Positions 1-8,451 of a DNA stretch of 64,000 bases are shown in pieces; the stretch's first letter is position 1; each line of letters opens with the position of its first letter. Source of the stretch: Flavivirga abyssicola (GTDB taxonomy: Bacteria; Bacteroidota; Bacteroidia; Flavobacteriales; Flavobacteriaceae); the NCBI RefSeq assembly GCF_030540775.2, contig NZ_CP141266.1:1909001-1973000 (forward strand). Direction: 5' to 3'. The translations under genes and the position numbers were made by a program. The notes beneath the pieces were generated by a model. The model was not told where the DNA came from, did not search any database, and worked only from the letters and a program-made list of their open reading frames with translations.

Positions 1-906
1 ATCATTATTTCCAGTCGCCGTGCCATGCGCGTTAATATAATCGATATCGCTTGAAGATAAATCGGCGACCTTTAGTGCTTTTTGCATAGCTAGTGTTGCG
101 CCATCCCCATTTTCGGATGATGCCGTTTGATGAAACGCATCATTGGCATTGCCATACCCTTTTACATAAGCTAAAACTGTTTTATTTTCGGCTTGCACTA
201 TCTTATCAGACTCCAAGACTAAAAAGGCAGCGGCTTCACCTAAATTTAACCCTTTTCTGTTTTCATCAAAAGGCGTATTGTATGTATCTGATAAAATCAT
301 TAAGGTTTTAAAACCATTTATGGTGAACTTTGATAAGCAGTCCGCTCCTCCAACGATAACTCTGTCCAATTGTCCAGATTTTATTAATCTGGCACCAAGC
401 ATAATCGCATTCGCAGCAGAAGAACACGCGGTACTTATTGTAGTTACTAGACTTTGTTCTATCCCTAATTGTTCTGCGATTTTTTGAGTAGAATCCCCTG
501 CATGATGCCCTGCTATATACTTTTGAGTTGCTTTGTCTTCAAGATAAGCATAATAATGAGCTTCGGTCTTATCCATTCCACCAACGCTTGTTGATGATAT
601 TAGCCCGGTTTTATAAGTGTTTATATTAGAAATTCTTGCGTTTTCAACAGCTTGTTTTGCTGCTATTGCACCCAGTAATGCCGTTCGGGAATAATTATTA
701 TCTGGCGTTAGACCAAGTTGTTGCTCTAATTCTTGATTTGTAAAAGCAATTTCGCCAACCATAATATGATCCTTATGAAGGGTTTTGATTTTTGAAATTC
801 TTGTAATTCCAGTTTTACCTTCTATAAGTGATCTGTAATTCTCTTCTACATTATTTCCAATAGAAGAAATAATTCCCATTCCGGTGATAGCTACGCCTTT
901 ACTCAT
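1..906 (-). CDS. beta-ketoacyl-ACP synthase (FabF-like), cut by left edge
   Basis: The first 302 codons of a ketosynthase are visible; the C-terminus lies outside the window. Translation starts MSKGVAITGMGIISSIG, the usual KAS I/II N-terminus. The active-site cysteine sits in STACSSAANA and the first catalytic histidine in NAHGTATG, right at the window edge; the second histidine would be outside. The ATG at 906 was chosen because it opens exactly this N-terminus. It is the last gene visible in the pigment operon and lies 148 bp beyond the ACP gene. Known family role: decarboxylative Claisen condensation of malonyl-ACP with an acyl-ACP. Its role here, extension of the aryl polyene chain, is inferred from the neighbourhood. 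Confidence 0.9.
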   Translation of the reverse strand, partial: MSKGVAITGMGIISSIGNNVEENYRSLIEGKTGITRISKIKTLHKDHIMVGEIAFTNQELEQQLGLTPDNNYSRTALLGAIAAKQAVENARISNINTYKTGLISSTSVGGMDKTEAHYYAYLEDKATQKYIAGHHAGDSTQKIAEQLGIEQSLVTTISTACSSAANAIMLGARLIKSGQLDRVIVGGADCLSKFTINGFKTLMILSDTYNTPFDENRKGLNLGEAAAFLVLESDKIVQAENKTVLAYVKGYGNANDAFHQTASSENGDGATLAMQKALKVADLSSSDIDYINAHGTATGNND

Positions 907-1054
907 ATTTTATCATTCCTGTGAAGATAGGAAACTTATTAGAGGTTAAATAACAATCGATAACGATTTCTGAATTTGTGACGGTATTTTTGTGAACGAT
1001 TTGACAACTTCTAGTTAAATATAGGTACTGACAATCGTAAAAAGGGTAAAGATT

Positions 1055-1312
1055 TTACTTTGTTCTATGTTCAAAAATATATTTAGCCATAACATTTATA
1101 GATTCAAAAATAGCGCGACCTTGTTTTGGATCCGTTAATTTAATACCATAGTTTTTATCTAACATAACAATTAATTCTAAAGCATCAATGGAGTCTAAGC
1201 CCAAACCATCTCCAAATAATATATCGTTGTCATCAATATCATCTACTGCTATATCTTCAAGGTTTAATTGCTCTACAATATTCTTTTTTAGCTCTTGTTT
1301 TAAAGTCTCCAT
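1055..1312 (-). CDS. acyl carrier protein of the pigment cluster
   Basis: An 85-residue acidic protein with the phosphopantetheine attachment motif GLGLDSIDALEL; the serine follows Leu-Asp, as in all ACPs. It is a little longer than housekeeping AcpP (compare the gene at 54068) and has a different sequence, including a basic tail ending EHRTK. It sits one base downstream of the degenerate ketosynthase-like gene and upstream of a ketosynthase. It would carry growing chains in pigment assembly. Which of the two cluster ACPs carries the aryl polyene and which the alkyl chain cannot be told from sequence. Confidence 0.88.
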   Translation of the reverse strand: METLKQELKKNIVEQLNLEDIAVDDIDDNDILFGDGLGLDSIDALELIVMLDKNYGIKLTDPKQGRAIFESINVMAKYIFEHRTK

Positions 1313-1313
1313 G

Positions 1314-1931
1314 TTATGTATTATATAATTTTAGTATATTTTGTTTATTGTGTGTTATTGATCCTTTATTAGTAACCAAATATAAAAATGCTTCATAATG
1401 ATCTCCATCTAATTCAACCCAACCACAAAGCACTTTTTCTGTTTTATTTGTTGATAATAAACTATTGGTATTATCTAACAAATGTTGTGCATTAAATGTG
1501 TCAAAGATAAAAAAACTATTTTCAGAAAATAATTTGTATTTGATACTAATTTCTCCAATACAAATATTTGGTAATGTGTACACAAAAACAGCTGGACTTG
1601 GATAGTAGTCTTCTTTATTTTGAATGGACTTTTGATGTTTTCTATCTGTATCTAAACTTGATGCTTTGTTTGAGAATATAATAGCAATATTATTTTCTTT
1701 TTCTGGATTTAAATGTTCGTTTTTTAGTAAAACATCGGCAGCTAAAAATGCTAATTTGCTTAAAGCATCCATTTTAAAAAACTTCGCATAATTTGTTTCA
1801 AAAGATTTATATGCTGCTTTTATAAACTCTGAAAAATTATTATTTTCATCATTATAAACGATAGAACCATTTAAGGATATTGTATTGTTTTTGATCTTGC
1901 AAAAAGAGTCTATATGGTATTCAGAATTCAT
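1314..1931 (-). CDS. degenerate half-size ketosynthase-like protein
   Basis: A 205-residue protein resembling only the N-terminal half of a beta-ketoacyl synthase. The segment PSPAVFVYTLPNICIGEISI followed by KYKLFSENSFFI matches the ketosynthase stretch leading to the nucleophile, but the expected TACxSG is replaced by FDTFNAQ, so the catalytic cysteine is missing. No catalytic histidines are seen. It is packed between the methyltransferase (6 bp gap) and the ACP (1 bp gap), so it is probably translated and useful. It may act as a non-catalytic partner or chain-length factor for a cluster ketosynthase; that is inference. The resemblance was judged by eye and is moderate. Confidence 0.6.
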   Translation of the reverse strand: MNSEYHIDSFCKIKNNTISLNGSIVYNDENNNFSEFIKAAYKSFETNYAKFFKMDALSKLAFLAADVLLKNEHLNPEKENNIAIIFSNKASSLDTDRKHQKSIQNKEDYYPSPAVFVYTLPNICIGEISIKYKLFSENSFFIFDTFNAQHLLDNTNSLLSTNKTEKVLCGWVELDGDHYEAFLYLVTNKGSITHNKQNILKLYNT

Positions 1932-1937
1932 AGTCTA

Positions 1938-2999
1938 TTACTTTTTTTTACAAACCAATAAGGTATGGTATTCTCCAACACTAATATCTTCTTTAAGTTT
2001 AAGTCCCGCTTTATCAATTAATTTAAAAAATACTTCTGCTGAATACATTTTACTATTCCCATTTGCCAATACGGTGAAATAAAGAGAGGTTGCTTCTAAA
2101 ATAAATTTGGCATTATCAAATTTCTGTCTATCTGTAAACGTCTCCATAATCATTAGTTCGGTCTTATCATCCATGGCCTTAACACAAGTCGTTAATACCT
2201 TAAGAATTTCTTCTTCAGAGAAACAATCTAAAAATTGACACATCCATATAGCATCTGCTCCAGTTGGAATTTGAGGATTGTCTTTTAACCAGTCTATTTC
2301 ATAACCGGAAATCCTTTTATCAAAGCCTTCTTTTTTAATATTGGCAAGTGCAATATTTATTTGCCCAGGTAAGTCAATTATTTTTACGGATACATTTTGA
2401 CTATAATGACAACAACTTATAGCAAATTTCCCTGTATTGGCACCAATATCAAATATGGTTTTTGGGTTATTTCTAAAAGCTAATTTTAAAGCTTCATCAA
2501 AAATCGCATCAGAATAGTGATGATCAAATTCAAACCAAGATTTTTGAATTTCGGGCGTTAATTGAGATAACCCTTCATAAACCGTGTTCCAATTACCAAG
2601 CTCTTTTAAACCTTCTGGCTTTCCGGTTTTTATAGATTCATTTAAATGGAATAATCCTTTATAACACACATCATTTGTAAAGTTTATATTAACGTTTACA
2701 GTCTCATGATAATTTAAAAAATAACCTGTAGTGGTTAATTGATAATGACCTGTATCGTCTTTACTAACAATATCGGAACTTTCGGCTATTTCCAATAAGA
2801 CACTTATACCATAAGTACTAACTGACAATTCTTTTGAGATAGCATCTATTGCAATTCCTCCCTTTTTCCTTCTATCAAAAATCAAACTAAGAACACCTAA
2901 TTTTCTTAATGAAACCGTAGCTTGAAATACAAAAGGAGCAAAAGCAATTTTTTGTGCTTCTTGAATAGCGTCAATAGCTCTTAGTGTCGTATTTTCCAT
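1938..2999 (-). CDS. class I SAM-dependent methyltransferase (O-methyltransferase type)
   Basis: A 353-residue protein with a helical/winged-helix N-terminal part (residues about 15-100, as in plant-type and polyketide O-methyltransferases) followed by a Rossmann SAM-binding domain. Motif I is IFDIGANTGKFA and motif II-like acid is in VKIIDLPGQ. It lies 2 bp downstream of a ketosynthase and 6 bp upstream of the next gene, so it is co-transcribed with the pigment genes. Methylated aryl rings are known among flexirubins and aryl polyenes. Methylation of the aryl head group or its hydroxyl is the obvious candidate reaction, but C- versus O-methylation cannot be settled from sequence. Confidence 0.85.
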   Translation of the reverse strand: MENTTLRAIDAIQEAQKIAFAPFVFQATVSLRKLGVLSLIFDRRKKGGIAIDAISKELSVSTYGISVLLEIAESSDIVSKDDTGHYQLTTTGYFLNYHETVNVNINFTNDVCYKGLFHLNESIKTGKPEGLKELGNWNTVYEGLSQLTPEIQKSWFEFDHHYSDAIFDEALKLAFRNNPKTIFDIGANTGKFAISCCHYSQNVSVKIIDLPGQINIALANIKKEGFDKRISGYEIDWLKDNPQIPTGADAIWMCQFLDCFSEEEILKVLTTCVKAMDDKTELMIMETFTDRQKFDNAKFILEATSLYFTVLANGNSKMYSAEVFFKLIDKAGLKLKEDISVGEYHTLLVCKKK

Positions 3000-3001
3000 A
3001 A

Positions 3002-4159
3002 TTAATTTTTATCTTTTTTTACTTTTTTAAAGATTACTGCTGTATTACTACCTCCAAAACCTGACGCTGTTTTTAGAAAAAAATTCATTTTTTTAGGGGT
3101 TATTTTAGTAATGATATTTATTGGCTGTGTAACACCTAATGTGTCAAAACCTAAAGAAGTATATAAGGTGTTATTATAAAGTGAATGCATTCCAACAATA
3201 GTTTCTAATAAACCGGAAGCTCCTAAAGTATGCCCGAAATAGCCTTTTAAACTATTTATAGGGACATCTTGCAGGCCTAATCTGTTGAACGCAATAGCTT
3301 CCATTTCATCATTATAGGATGTCGCTGTTCCATGGGCAGAAATATAATCGATACTTTCGGACGATATGTTCGCTTCTTTGAGAGCCGATGTCACACTTCT
3401 AAATAAGCCTTCTCCGGTTCGGGAAGGTCCGGAAATATGATTGGCATCATTACAAGAACCTTCTCCTAAAACAGCAACGGCTTCTTTTACCAGATTTGTT
3501 TTATTATTAGTAACCAAAATACTTGCAGCAACTTCACCAATATTAATCCCGGAGCGATTTTTACAATAGGGTTTACAAGGCGCATCGCTTAATGCCTGAA
3601 AAGAATTGAATCCCGATAAAATAAACTCTGTAACGAGATCTCCGCTTACAATAAATACATGGTCATAAACACCCTGTTTGATATAACGTTTTGCAACCGC
3701 AATGGCTAAAATTCCTGAAACACAAGCGTTAGAAATAACAACAGCTTCGTTTTCAAATTTAAAAAAGTCTTTGATTTTTTTTCCTAAAACACTTAAATAG
3801 GCACGTTCTTTAGGGAATTCATTGTTTTTTTCTAAAACATCAATATTCCCTTTTGTAGTTGAAATGATTAAACCAACATTTTTTGTTAAAGGAATTTTAG
3901 ACGATTGAATAACATGGTTTAACGATGTTATCATCATCTGTTCTAAGCGAGTGAAATCGCTCTTATCTCCTAAGGATTTAAAACGTTCAGTTAATGCTTT
4001 TGTGTTTATTATTGATGACCAAAAAGGTTGAGGTAATAGATTTTTGTCGTCAATTAATTGTAAACCGGAAACTTCATTATGAATATTATTTATAACAGTT
4101 TCACTATTAAACCCAAGAGAAGAGACTATATTATTATATGATAAGTAAACATCAGTCAT
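3002..4159 (-). CDS. beta-ketoacyl-ACP synthase of the pigment cluster
   Basis: A 385-residue KAS I/II-type condensing enzyme. The catalytic triad is complete: Cys146 in ISNACVSG, His276 in SAHGTATS and His310 in GYFGHTLGASG. It is slightly shorter than typical FabF (about 412) and the N-terminus MTDVYLSYNNIVSSLG is divergent, which is usual for pigment-cluster ketosynthases. It overlaps the thioesterase gene by 8 bp at its start and is 2 bp from the methyltransferase gene, so the three are translationally coupled. Inferred job: chain extension or initiation on the aryl or alkyl precursor. Confidence 0.9.
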   Translation of the reverse strand: MTDVYLSYNNIVSSLGFNSETVINNIHNEVSGLQLIDDKNLLPQPFWSSIINTKALTERFKSLGDKSDFTRLEQMMITSLNHVIQSSKIPLTKNVGLIISTTKGNIDVLEKNNEFPKERAYLSVLGKKIKDFFKFENEAVVISNACVSGILAIAVAKRYIKQGVYDHVFIVSGDLVTEFILSGFNSFQALSDAPCKPYCKNRSGINIGEVAASILVTNNKTNLVKEAVAVLGEGSCNDANHISGPSRTGEGLFRSVTSALKEANISSESIDYISAHGTATSYNDEMEAIAFNRLGLQDVPINSLKGYFGHTLGASGLLETIVGMHSLYNNTLYTSLGFDTLGVTQPINIITKITPKKMNFFLKTASGFGGSNTAVIFKKVKKDKN

Positions 4160-4607
4160 CTAAAAGGCCTACTTTTCGTTTCCATTCCATGAAAAAATCT
4201 GGAATTGTTAAAGATAATTCTCCTTGCCCTGTGTGGTCTACAAAAACCTGGACTGTTTCACCAGTGCAAACAAGTTGGTCTTCTTGATTAAAAATCTCAT
4301 ATCTAAAAACCATTTTCGCAGCACGACTGTCTACATATATTGTTTTTATTGTAGCAACATCTCCATAACGCAAAGGTAATTTGTGTTCGCTACTTGATTT
4401 TACAATTGGCGTAGCATAACCGAATTCTTTTTGATTTAAATATGATATACCATGATGTCTGCCAAAAGCCTCTCTACCATCCTCAAAGTATTGTATATAA
4501 TTACCATGCCAAACAATTCCTAAGGGGTCTGTTTCTACAAACCGAACTCTTACCTTACTAATAAAGCTAATTTCTTTATTATTTTTAGACTGCATTTTTC
4601 TTTTCAT
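4152..4607 (-). CDS. acyl-CoA/acyl-ACP thioesterase (hotdog, 4-HBT family)
   Basis: A 151-residue hotdog-fold protein with the 4-hydroxybenzoyl-CoA thioesterase signature ETDPLGIVWHGNYIQYFEDG, in which the Asp of TDPLG is the catalytic residue of the family. It overlaps the preceding permease gene by 23 bp; an in-frame ATG four codons later (4595) would shorten the overlap to 11 bp and is about equally likely. Family role: hydrolysis of thioesters. In this cluster it could release a polyene acid from ACP or proofread mis-primed chains. The substrate is not known. Confidence 0.85.
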   Translation of the reverse strand: MKRKMQSKNNKEISFISKVRVRFVETDPLGIVWHGNYIQYFEDGREAFGRHHGISYLNQKEFGYATPIVKSSSEHKLPLRYGDVATIKTIYVDSRAAKMVFRYEIFNQEDQLVCTGETVQVFVDHTGQGELSLTIPDFFMEWKRKVGLLDD

Positions 4608-5853
4608 TATAAACTATGGCAATTACGGTTGTGATGATAAAAAACAAAAATAGTAATGTTATTTCCGGAACAATATCTAATAAGCTGGAATTTCTCAAAA
4701 AAACATCGTAAAATGCATTTAATCCCCAATTCATTGGCGAAATGTTAGATAAGGTTTGCATAAATTCTGGCATAATAAATACGGGAACCCAAACACCTCC
4801 TAAAGCTGCCAAAATAACTACAAAAGTTGCTCCAAATGGAGCGGATTGTTCTTGGGTTTTGGCTATAGTCCCCAAAAGTAAGCCCAGTCCTATGGCTGCT
4901 AAACCTGCAAATATGGCAACTAAAAATAAAAGGGGTAATTTGTCTGAAACATTTAATTTTGGTAACCCTATAGCCGGAAATAAATAAATTCCTATAAGTA
5001 ACATTAATACAAACTGAATCAAACAAACTACTAAATATATAACTGTTTTTCCTCCAAGAACGGTTAAATAAGATACCGGATTTGTTCTTAATCGCACAAA
5101 AGTACCTTGACTTTTTTCTTTTACAATATTAATGGATAGGGGCACAATAATAAAGAATATAGCAAAAAGTGTCCAAGCGGGTACATTATGCTGTACGGAG
5201 TTTGGAATGATATTTTCATCCTTCTTTTTTTGCAATATTTCTTTAAAACTTATAAAACTCTCTGTTTCGAAAATGACTTCCGAAGGATCATCTGTTAGTT
5301 GCTCTTGAAATGCATTGTAGATGGATTGGGTTTCTATTTTAGAAATCATTTTATCTACTTCGTTTTTTACTGAACTTTTAAAAGAGAACTGTGTTGCTGG
5401 ATCAAAATATAACTTAACTTCTTTTGCTTCAAAAATTTCTTTTGGCTCATCTTCACCTTCTTCTTCTAAACCAAATTTATCTAAAATGCCTTCAACATTT
5501 TGGTTGATTTTTTTTTCCAGATCTGAAGACAAATTTTTAGGAATTATAATGGCCAATTGGTTTTTGCCTTTAAAAACCAGATTTTTGGCATCTTCTTCAA
5601 TAGCAATTTCAATAACCTCAAAAACATTCGAGTCTTCCAGTCCTTTAACAATCGTTTGTGATACAGATCCTTTGTCATTATCCACTAAAAGTATAGGAAT
5701 TTTGGTTTCACTTACACTTTTAAATGTGCTATCCTGAATTATGGTAATAGTTACTATTAACACTAAAGGCATGATAAATAATATAGCTATTCCACCAATA
5801 TCTCTAGTGAGCAATCTAAATTCTTTATATGTAGATGCCAGTAATTTATGCAT
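4585..5853 (-). CDS. ABC-2 type transporter permease
   Basis: A 422-residue membrane protein with one N-terminal transmembrane helix (GGIAILFIMPLVLIVTITII), a large extracytoplasmic domain of about 190 residues, and five or so C-terminal helices. This is the ABC-2 layout of YhfG/DrrB-like exporters. It overlaps the ATPase gene by 8 bp and the two would form one exporter. Position inside the flexirubin cluster suggests export or outer-membrane delivery of the pigment or a lipid-linked precursor; flexirubins are located in the outer membrane. The transported substrate is inference. Confidence 0.88.
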   Translation of the reverse strand: MHKLLASTYKEFRLLTRDIGGIAILFIMPLVLIVTITIIQDSTFKSVSETKIPILLVDNDKGSVSQTIVKGLEDSNVFEVIEIAIEEDAKNLVFKGKNQLAIIIPKNLSSDLEKKINQNVEGILDKFGLEEEGEDEPKEIFEAKEVKLYFDPATQFSFKSSVKNEVDKMISKIETQSIYNAFQEQLTDDPSEVIFETESFISFKEILQKKKDENIIPNSVQHNVPAWTLFAIFFIIVPLSINIVKEKSQGTFVRLRTNPVSYLTVLGGKTVIYLVVCLIQFVLMLLIGIYLFPAIGLPKLNVSDKLPLLFLVAIFAGLAAIGLGLLLGTIAKTQEQSAPFGATFVVILAALGGVWVPVFIMPEFMQTLSNISPMNWGLNAFYDVFLRNSSLLDIVPEITLLFLFFIITTVIAIVYNEKKNAV

Positions 5854-6589
5854 GATCTCTTAAAGCATGTCCGGTTAAAGCTAAAAATACATCTTCAAGG
5901 TTTTTAGCATTTTTTTGCTCTTTAATTAAGCTTTTTGGGTCTCCCTGTGTTATTATTTTTCCGTGGTCTATTATAGCCACCTTAGTACAAAAGGCTTCAG
6001 CTTCATTTAGATGATGTGATGTATAGATTATTGTAGTTCCTTTTTCGTTAAGTGCTTTTAAATAGTTTATAATAACATTTTTAGATTGCACATCGACTCC
6101 TACTGTTGGTTCATCTAAAAACAGCACTTTTGGATCGTGCAGAATGCTCGCTATTAAATTAATTCGGCGTTTCATCCCTCCAGAAAAAGTATTTATTTTT
6201 TTATTTGAAAATTGTGAAAGACCTAAGGTTTTTAGTGCCTCTTTTATTTTTAATTTTAATTCATTGCCTTTTAATCCATACATGCTACCAAAATACATCA
6301 GATTTTCAAAAGCGGTTAACGTTGGATAAAGGGCATATTCTTGAGGAACTATACCTATAAGTTGTTTTAATTGATTTTTGTTTTTTTTATAGGTAAGCCC
6401 ATTTATAAGAAACGACCCGGAAGTTGGTTTAATTAATGAGCATAACAGCGAAATTAATGTTGTTTTTCCTGCTCCATTTGGACCTAACAGCCCAAAAATG
6501 TCCTTTTCAGAAATACACAAGTCTAAATTGGACACGGAAAATATATCTGCTCCTTTATACTTTTTAGATAATTGCTTAATCTCAATCAT
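5846..6589 (-). CDS. ABC transporter ATP-binding protein
   Basis: A 247-residue ABC ATPase with Walker A GPNGAGKTT, signature motif FSGGMKRR, Walker B VLFLDEPTVGVD and the switch histidine in YTSHHLNEAE. The EPTVGVD form is typical of the DrrA/CcmA-like export ATPases that pair with ABC-2 permeases. Its stop overlaps the permease start by 8 bp. It powers the exporter of the pigment cluster. Confidence 0.93.
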   Translation of the reverse strand: MIEIKQLSKKYKGADIFSVSNLDLCISEKDIFGLLGPNGAGKTTLISLLCSLIKPTSGSFLINGLTYKKNKNQLKQLIGIVPQEYALYPTLTAFENLMYFGSMYGLKGNELKLKIKEALKTLGLSQFSNKKINTFSGGMKRRINLIASILHDPKVLFLDEPTVGVDVQSKNVIINYLKALNEKGTTIIYTSHHLNEAEAFCTKVAIIDHGKIITQGDPKSLIKEQKNAKNLEDVFLALTGHALRDHA

Positions 6590-6598
6590 GTGTCATTC

Positions 6599-7594
6599 TT
6601 ATATGGCCTTTTTTAATTCTTTAAAGAAGATTTCTTCCTTGTCTGCAATGGCTTCTAATTGTGATGCCACATGATTATAAGCATCATCTTTGGCACTTCT
6701 ACTTTTATAAATACGAGATGCATCTAGCGCAAAGTCTCTCCATAAATCACCAATAACGGTCATTTCTTTGGATAATTCTGCCAATTTGCTATTGTTTAAT
6801 ATTTTACTGGATTCTTGTAAAAAAGCTGCATAAATATATCTAAAACCACCACCACCTGTTCCAATCTCTTCTTGCATTCTAACAATTTGTCCTAAATAGT
6901 GATTAGCAACTTTAACCCCTTTTTTCTTAGGCCATTTGCGTATTAATTTTGCGGTGTACTTAATGCCGTTAACACCAATAACAGGCACAGGAGCTAGCAT
7001 ATCCCTACAAGTGTTTTTTATGCCTTTAATAATGGCGCTTTCAATATTTAGTTTTTCTGGAAAATCTATAGGATAATACATATGCCCTTTTGGAGCAAAA
7101 GCACCTTTAGCAAAGCGAACTTTTTCTAATTCTTTACTGGTTAAAGAGGTAACCGTTTCCATGACAGGGTCACTAATTAAATAGTTGTCATTTTGTTTGC
7201 CATACACAATTAAATTATGCGCATTAAAATGAAACCGATATTCGTCTGGAAAATATACTAAATTATAAACGCCAACTTGAAGTCCTACAGGGTTGTTTTT
7301 TTCTAAATTTTCAATTAATCTTGCTTCAGCTTGCTGTGGGTTTTTAAATTTTTCCTTTTTAATTTTTATCCCAGTACGTTTTGCAAATCTTTTAAAAATT
7401 TGACCGGGCATTGTTCTATATGATATTGCCGGGGCATAATTTACTTTTAGAAAAGGAATATAACAAAACATTAAACCAGAACCTATACCAAATACCATGG
7501 GTTCACTTACATCAAAGCCATTATACTTCATTAGATTTGAAACGACTCCATTTTCGCAATGTGCAGTTTGATGATGTGTAAAGTTAATTTCCAT
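6599..7594 (-). CDS. BtrH N-terminal-domain protein, candidate acyl transferase
   Basis: A 331-residue protein that begins FTHHQTAHCENGVVSNLMKY, the HxxxHC...N pattern of the BtrH N-terminal family, followed by the GIGSGLMFCYIP stretch and a helical C-terminal domain with EEIGTGGGGFRYIYAAFLQE. The ATG at 7594 is preferred to an in-frame TTG at 7600. BtrH of butirosin biosynthesis moves an acyl group from an ACP to an aminoglycoside amine. A relative within a cluster that must join a polyene acyl-ACP to a resorcinol hydroxyl is a natural candidate for the ester-forming step; this is inference. It overlaps the upstream gene by 11 bp. Confidence 0.8.
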   Translation of the reverse strand: MEINFTHHQTAHCENGVVSNLMKYNGFDVSEPMVFGIGSGLMFCYIPFLKVNYAPAISYRTMPGQIFKRFAKRTGIKIKKEKFKNPQQAEARLIENLEKNNPVGLQVGVYNLVYFPDEYRFHFNAHNLIVYGKQNDNYLISDPVMETVTSLTSKELEKVRFAKGAFAPKGHMYYPIDFPEKLNIESAIIKGIKNTCRDMLAPVPVIGVNGIKYTAKLIRKWPKKKGVKVANHYLGQIVRMQEEIGTGGGGFRYIYAAFLQESSKILNNSKLAELSKEMTVIGDLWRDFALDASRIYKSRSAKDDAYNHVASQLEAIADKEEIFFKELKKAI

Positions 7595-7991
7595 AGTCAA
7601 TATCCTTTAATTGATCAATAGAAATTTCGAAAACATGGGCATATTTCTCCAATGTTTTTTCAGATAATTTATTGAATCTTTTCAATTTAAAATGTCTTTT
7701 TACCTGCCATTTAAACAGGCCTACATAACTTGCTAAAATACCAATGTCCATTTTATGAAGTTCCATATAATATTCAATAGGGCTGGTTTCTTTATTTAGT
7801 ACTCTGGCTTTTGCTTTTGCTATACGGTCATTAATTTCTTGTATGGCATTGTCTAAGGCAATTGTTTTAGGTTGCCAACCGCTACTTTTAGCTGTAGTGT
7901 ATTCCCCTTTATCGTCAACAGCATAACAAAGTTCTTTGTGTTTACCTGTTTCCAAACTACTTTTATCTTGGGGAACATCACTCTTTTTCAT
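7584..7991 (-). CDS. conserved protein of the pigment cluster, function unknown
   Basis: A 135-residue soluble basic protein that I cannot assign to a characterised family. The N-terminal 40 residues are polar and probably disordered. The middle (residues 45-75) is helical, and the C-terminal part (about residues 75-130) reads like a small helix-turn-helix fold: ELHKMDIGILASYVGLFKWQ, then LSEKTLEKYAHVFEISIDQL, which resembles the end of an XRE-type domain. It is tightly packed between a dehydratase gene (4 bp) and the BtrH-like gene (11-bp overlap). It could be a regulator of the cluster or a scaffold; the sequence does not decide. Confidence 0.7.
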   Translation of the reverse strand: MKKSDVPQDKSSLETGKHKELCYAVDDKGEYTTAKSSGWQPKTIALDNAIQEINDRIAKAKARVLNKETSPIEYYMELHKMDIGILASYVGLFKWQVKRHFKLKRFNKLSEKTLEKYAHVFEISIDQLKDIDYGN

Positions 7992-7995
7992 AAAA

Positions 7996-8451
7996 CTATT
8001 TCAATTCTTTAATAACCAGATTCATCTCACAAGATAATAATTTGGATGCTCCTTCATGAATATTACATTCTAAAGAACATATGCTATAGTTGTTAGTGTC
8101 AAATCTTGATGTTAATCTTGCACTGGAGATAATGGTACTATCCACCTTAGGACAGGAAAACACCGTTACTTTTTTCACGGCACTAATAAAACCAATTAGA
8201 TTAGCACCTTCTCCTTCAATATCATCATCATTAAAAAAACTTTTGCCAACTATTGATGAGCAAGTTTGTGCTGCATTCTCTATTAACCCTATTTCGTTAA
8301 AATAATCATCTTCAACTAAAAGACAGTCTTTTTTAATTTTAAATGATGTAGAAACATGTTCATCGTTAAGAGTTAAGACTTTGTCTACCATCAAAAATGG
8401 AGAACGATGCGGTAAAAAATTAGAGACATCTATTTTATCAAGGTTAATCAT
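7996..8451 (-). CDS. 3-hydroxyacyl-ACP dehydratase-like hotdog protein A
   Basis: A 151-residue hotdog protein of the FabZ/ApeP kind. The N-terminal FLPHRSPFLMVDKV matches FabZ LLPHRxPFLLVDRV, and IENAAQTCSS contains the helix Glu equivalent to the FabZ catalytic glutamate (EAMAQ). The GHFPGxPVMPG loop that carries the FabZ catalytic histidine is not there; the equivalent stretch is EDDYFNEIGLIE. The downstream neighbour is a paralogue, with its stop overlapping this start by one base. Paired dehydratase-like proteins are known from aryl polyene clusters. Inferred role: dehydration of 3-hydroxyacyl-ACP to give the conjugated chain, probably as a heterodimer. Confidence 0.82.
   Translation of the reverse strand: MINLDKIDVSNFLPHRSPFLMVDKVLTLNDEHVSTSFKIKKDCLLVEDDYFNEIGLIENAAQTCSSIVGKSFFNDDDIEGEGANLIGFISAVKKVTVFSCPKVDSTIISSARLTSRFDTNNYSICSLECNIHEGASKLLSCEMNLVIKELK

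Noticed and set aside
93-487. Plus-strand open frames inside the left-edge ketosynthase
   Set aside because: They lie on the antisense strand of a clear ketosynthase and their translations have no protein-like pattern.
4742-5737. Open frames on both strands within the ABC permease gene
   Set aside because: Shadows of the 422-residue permease in other frames.
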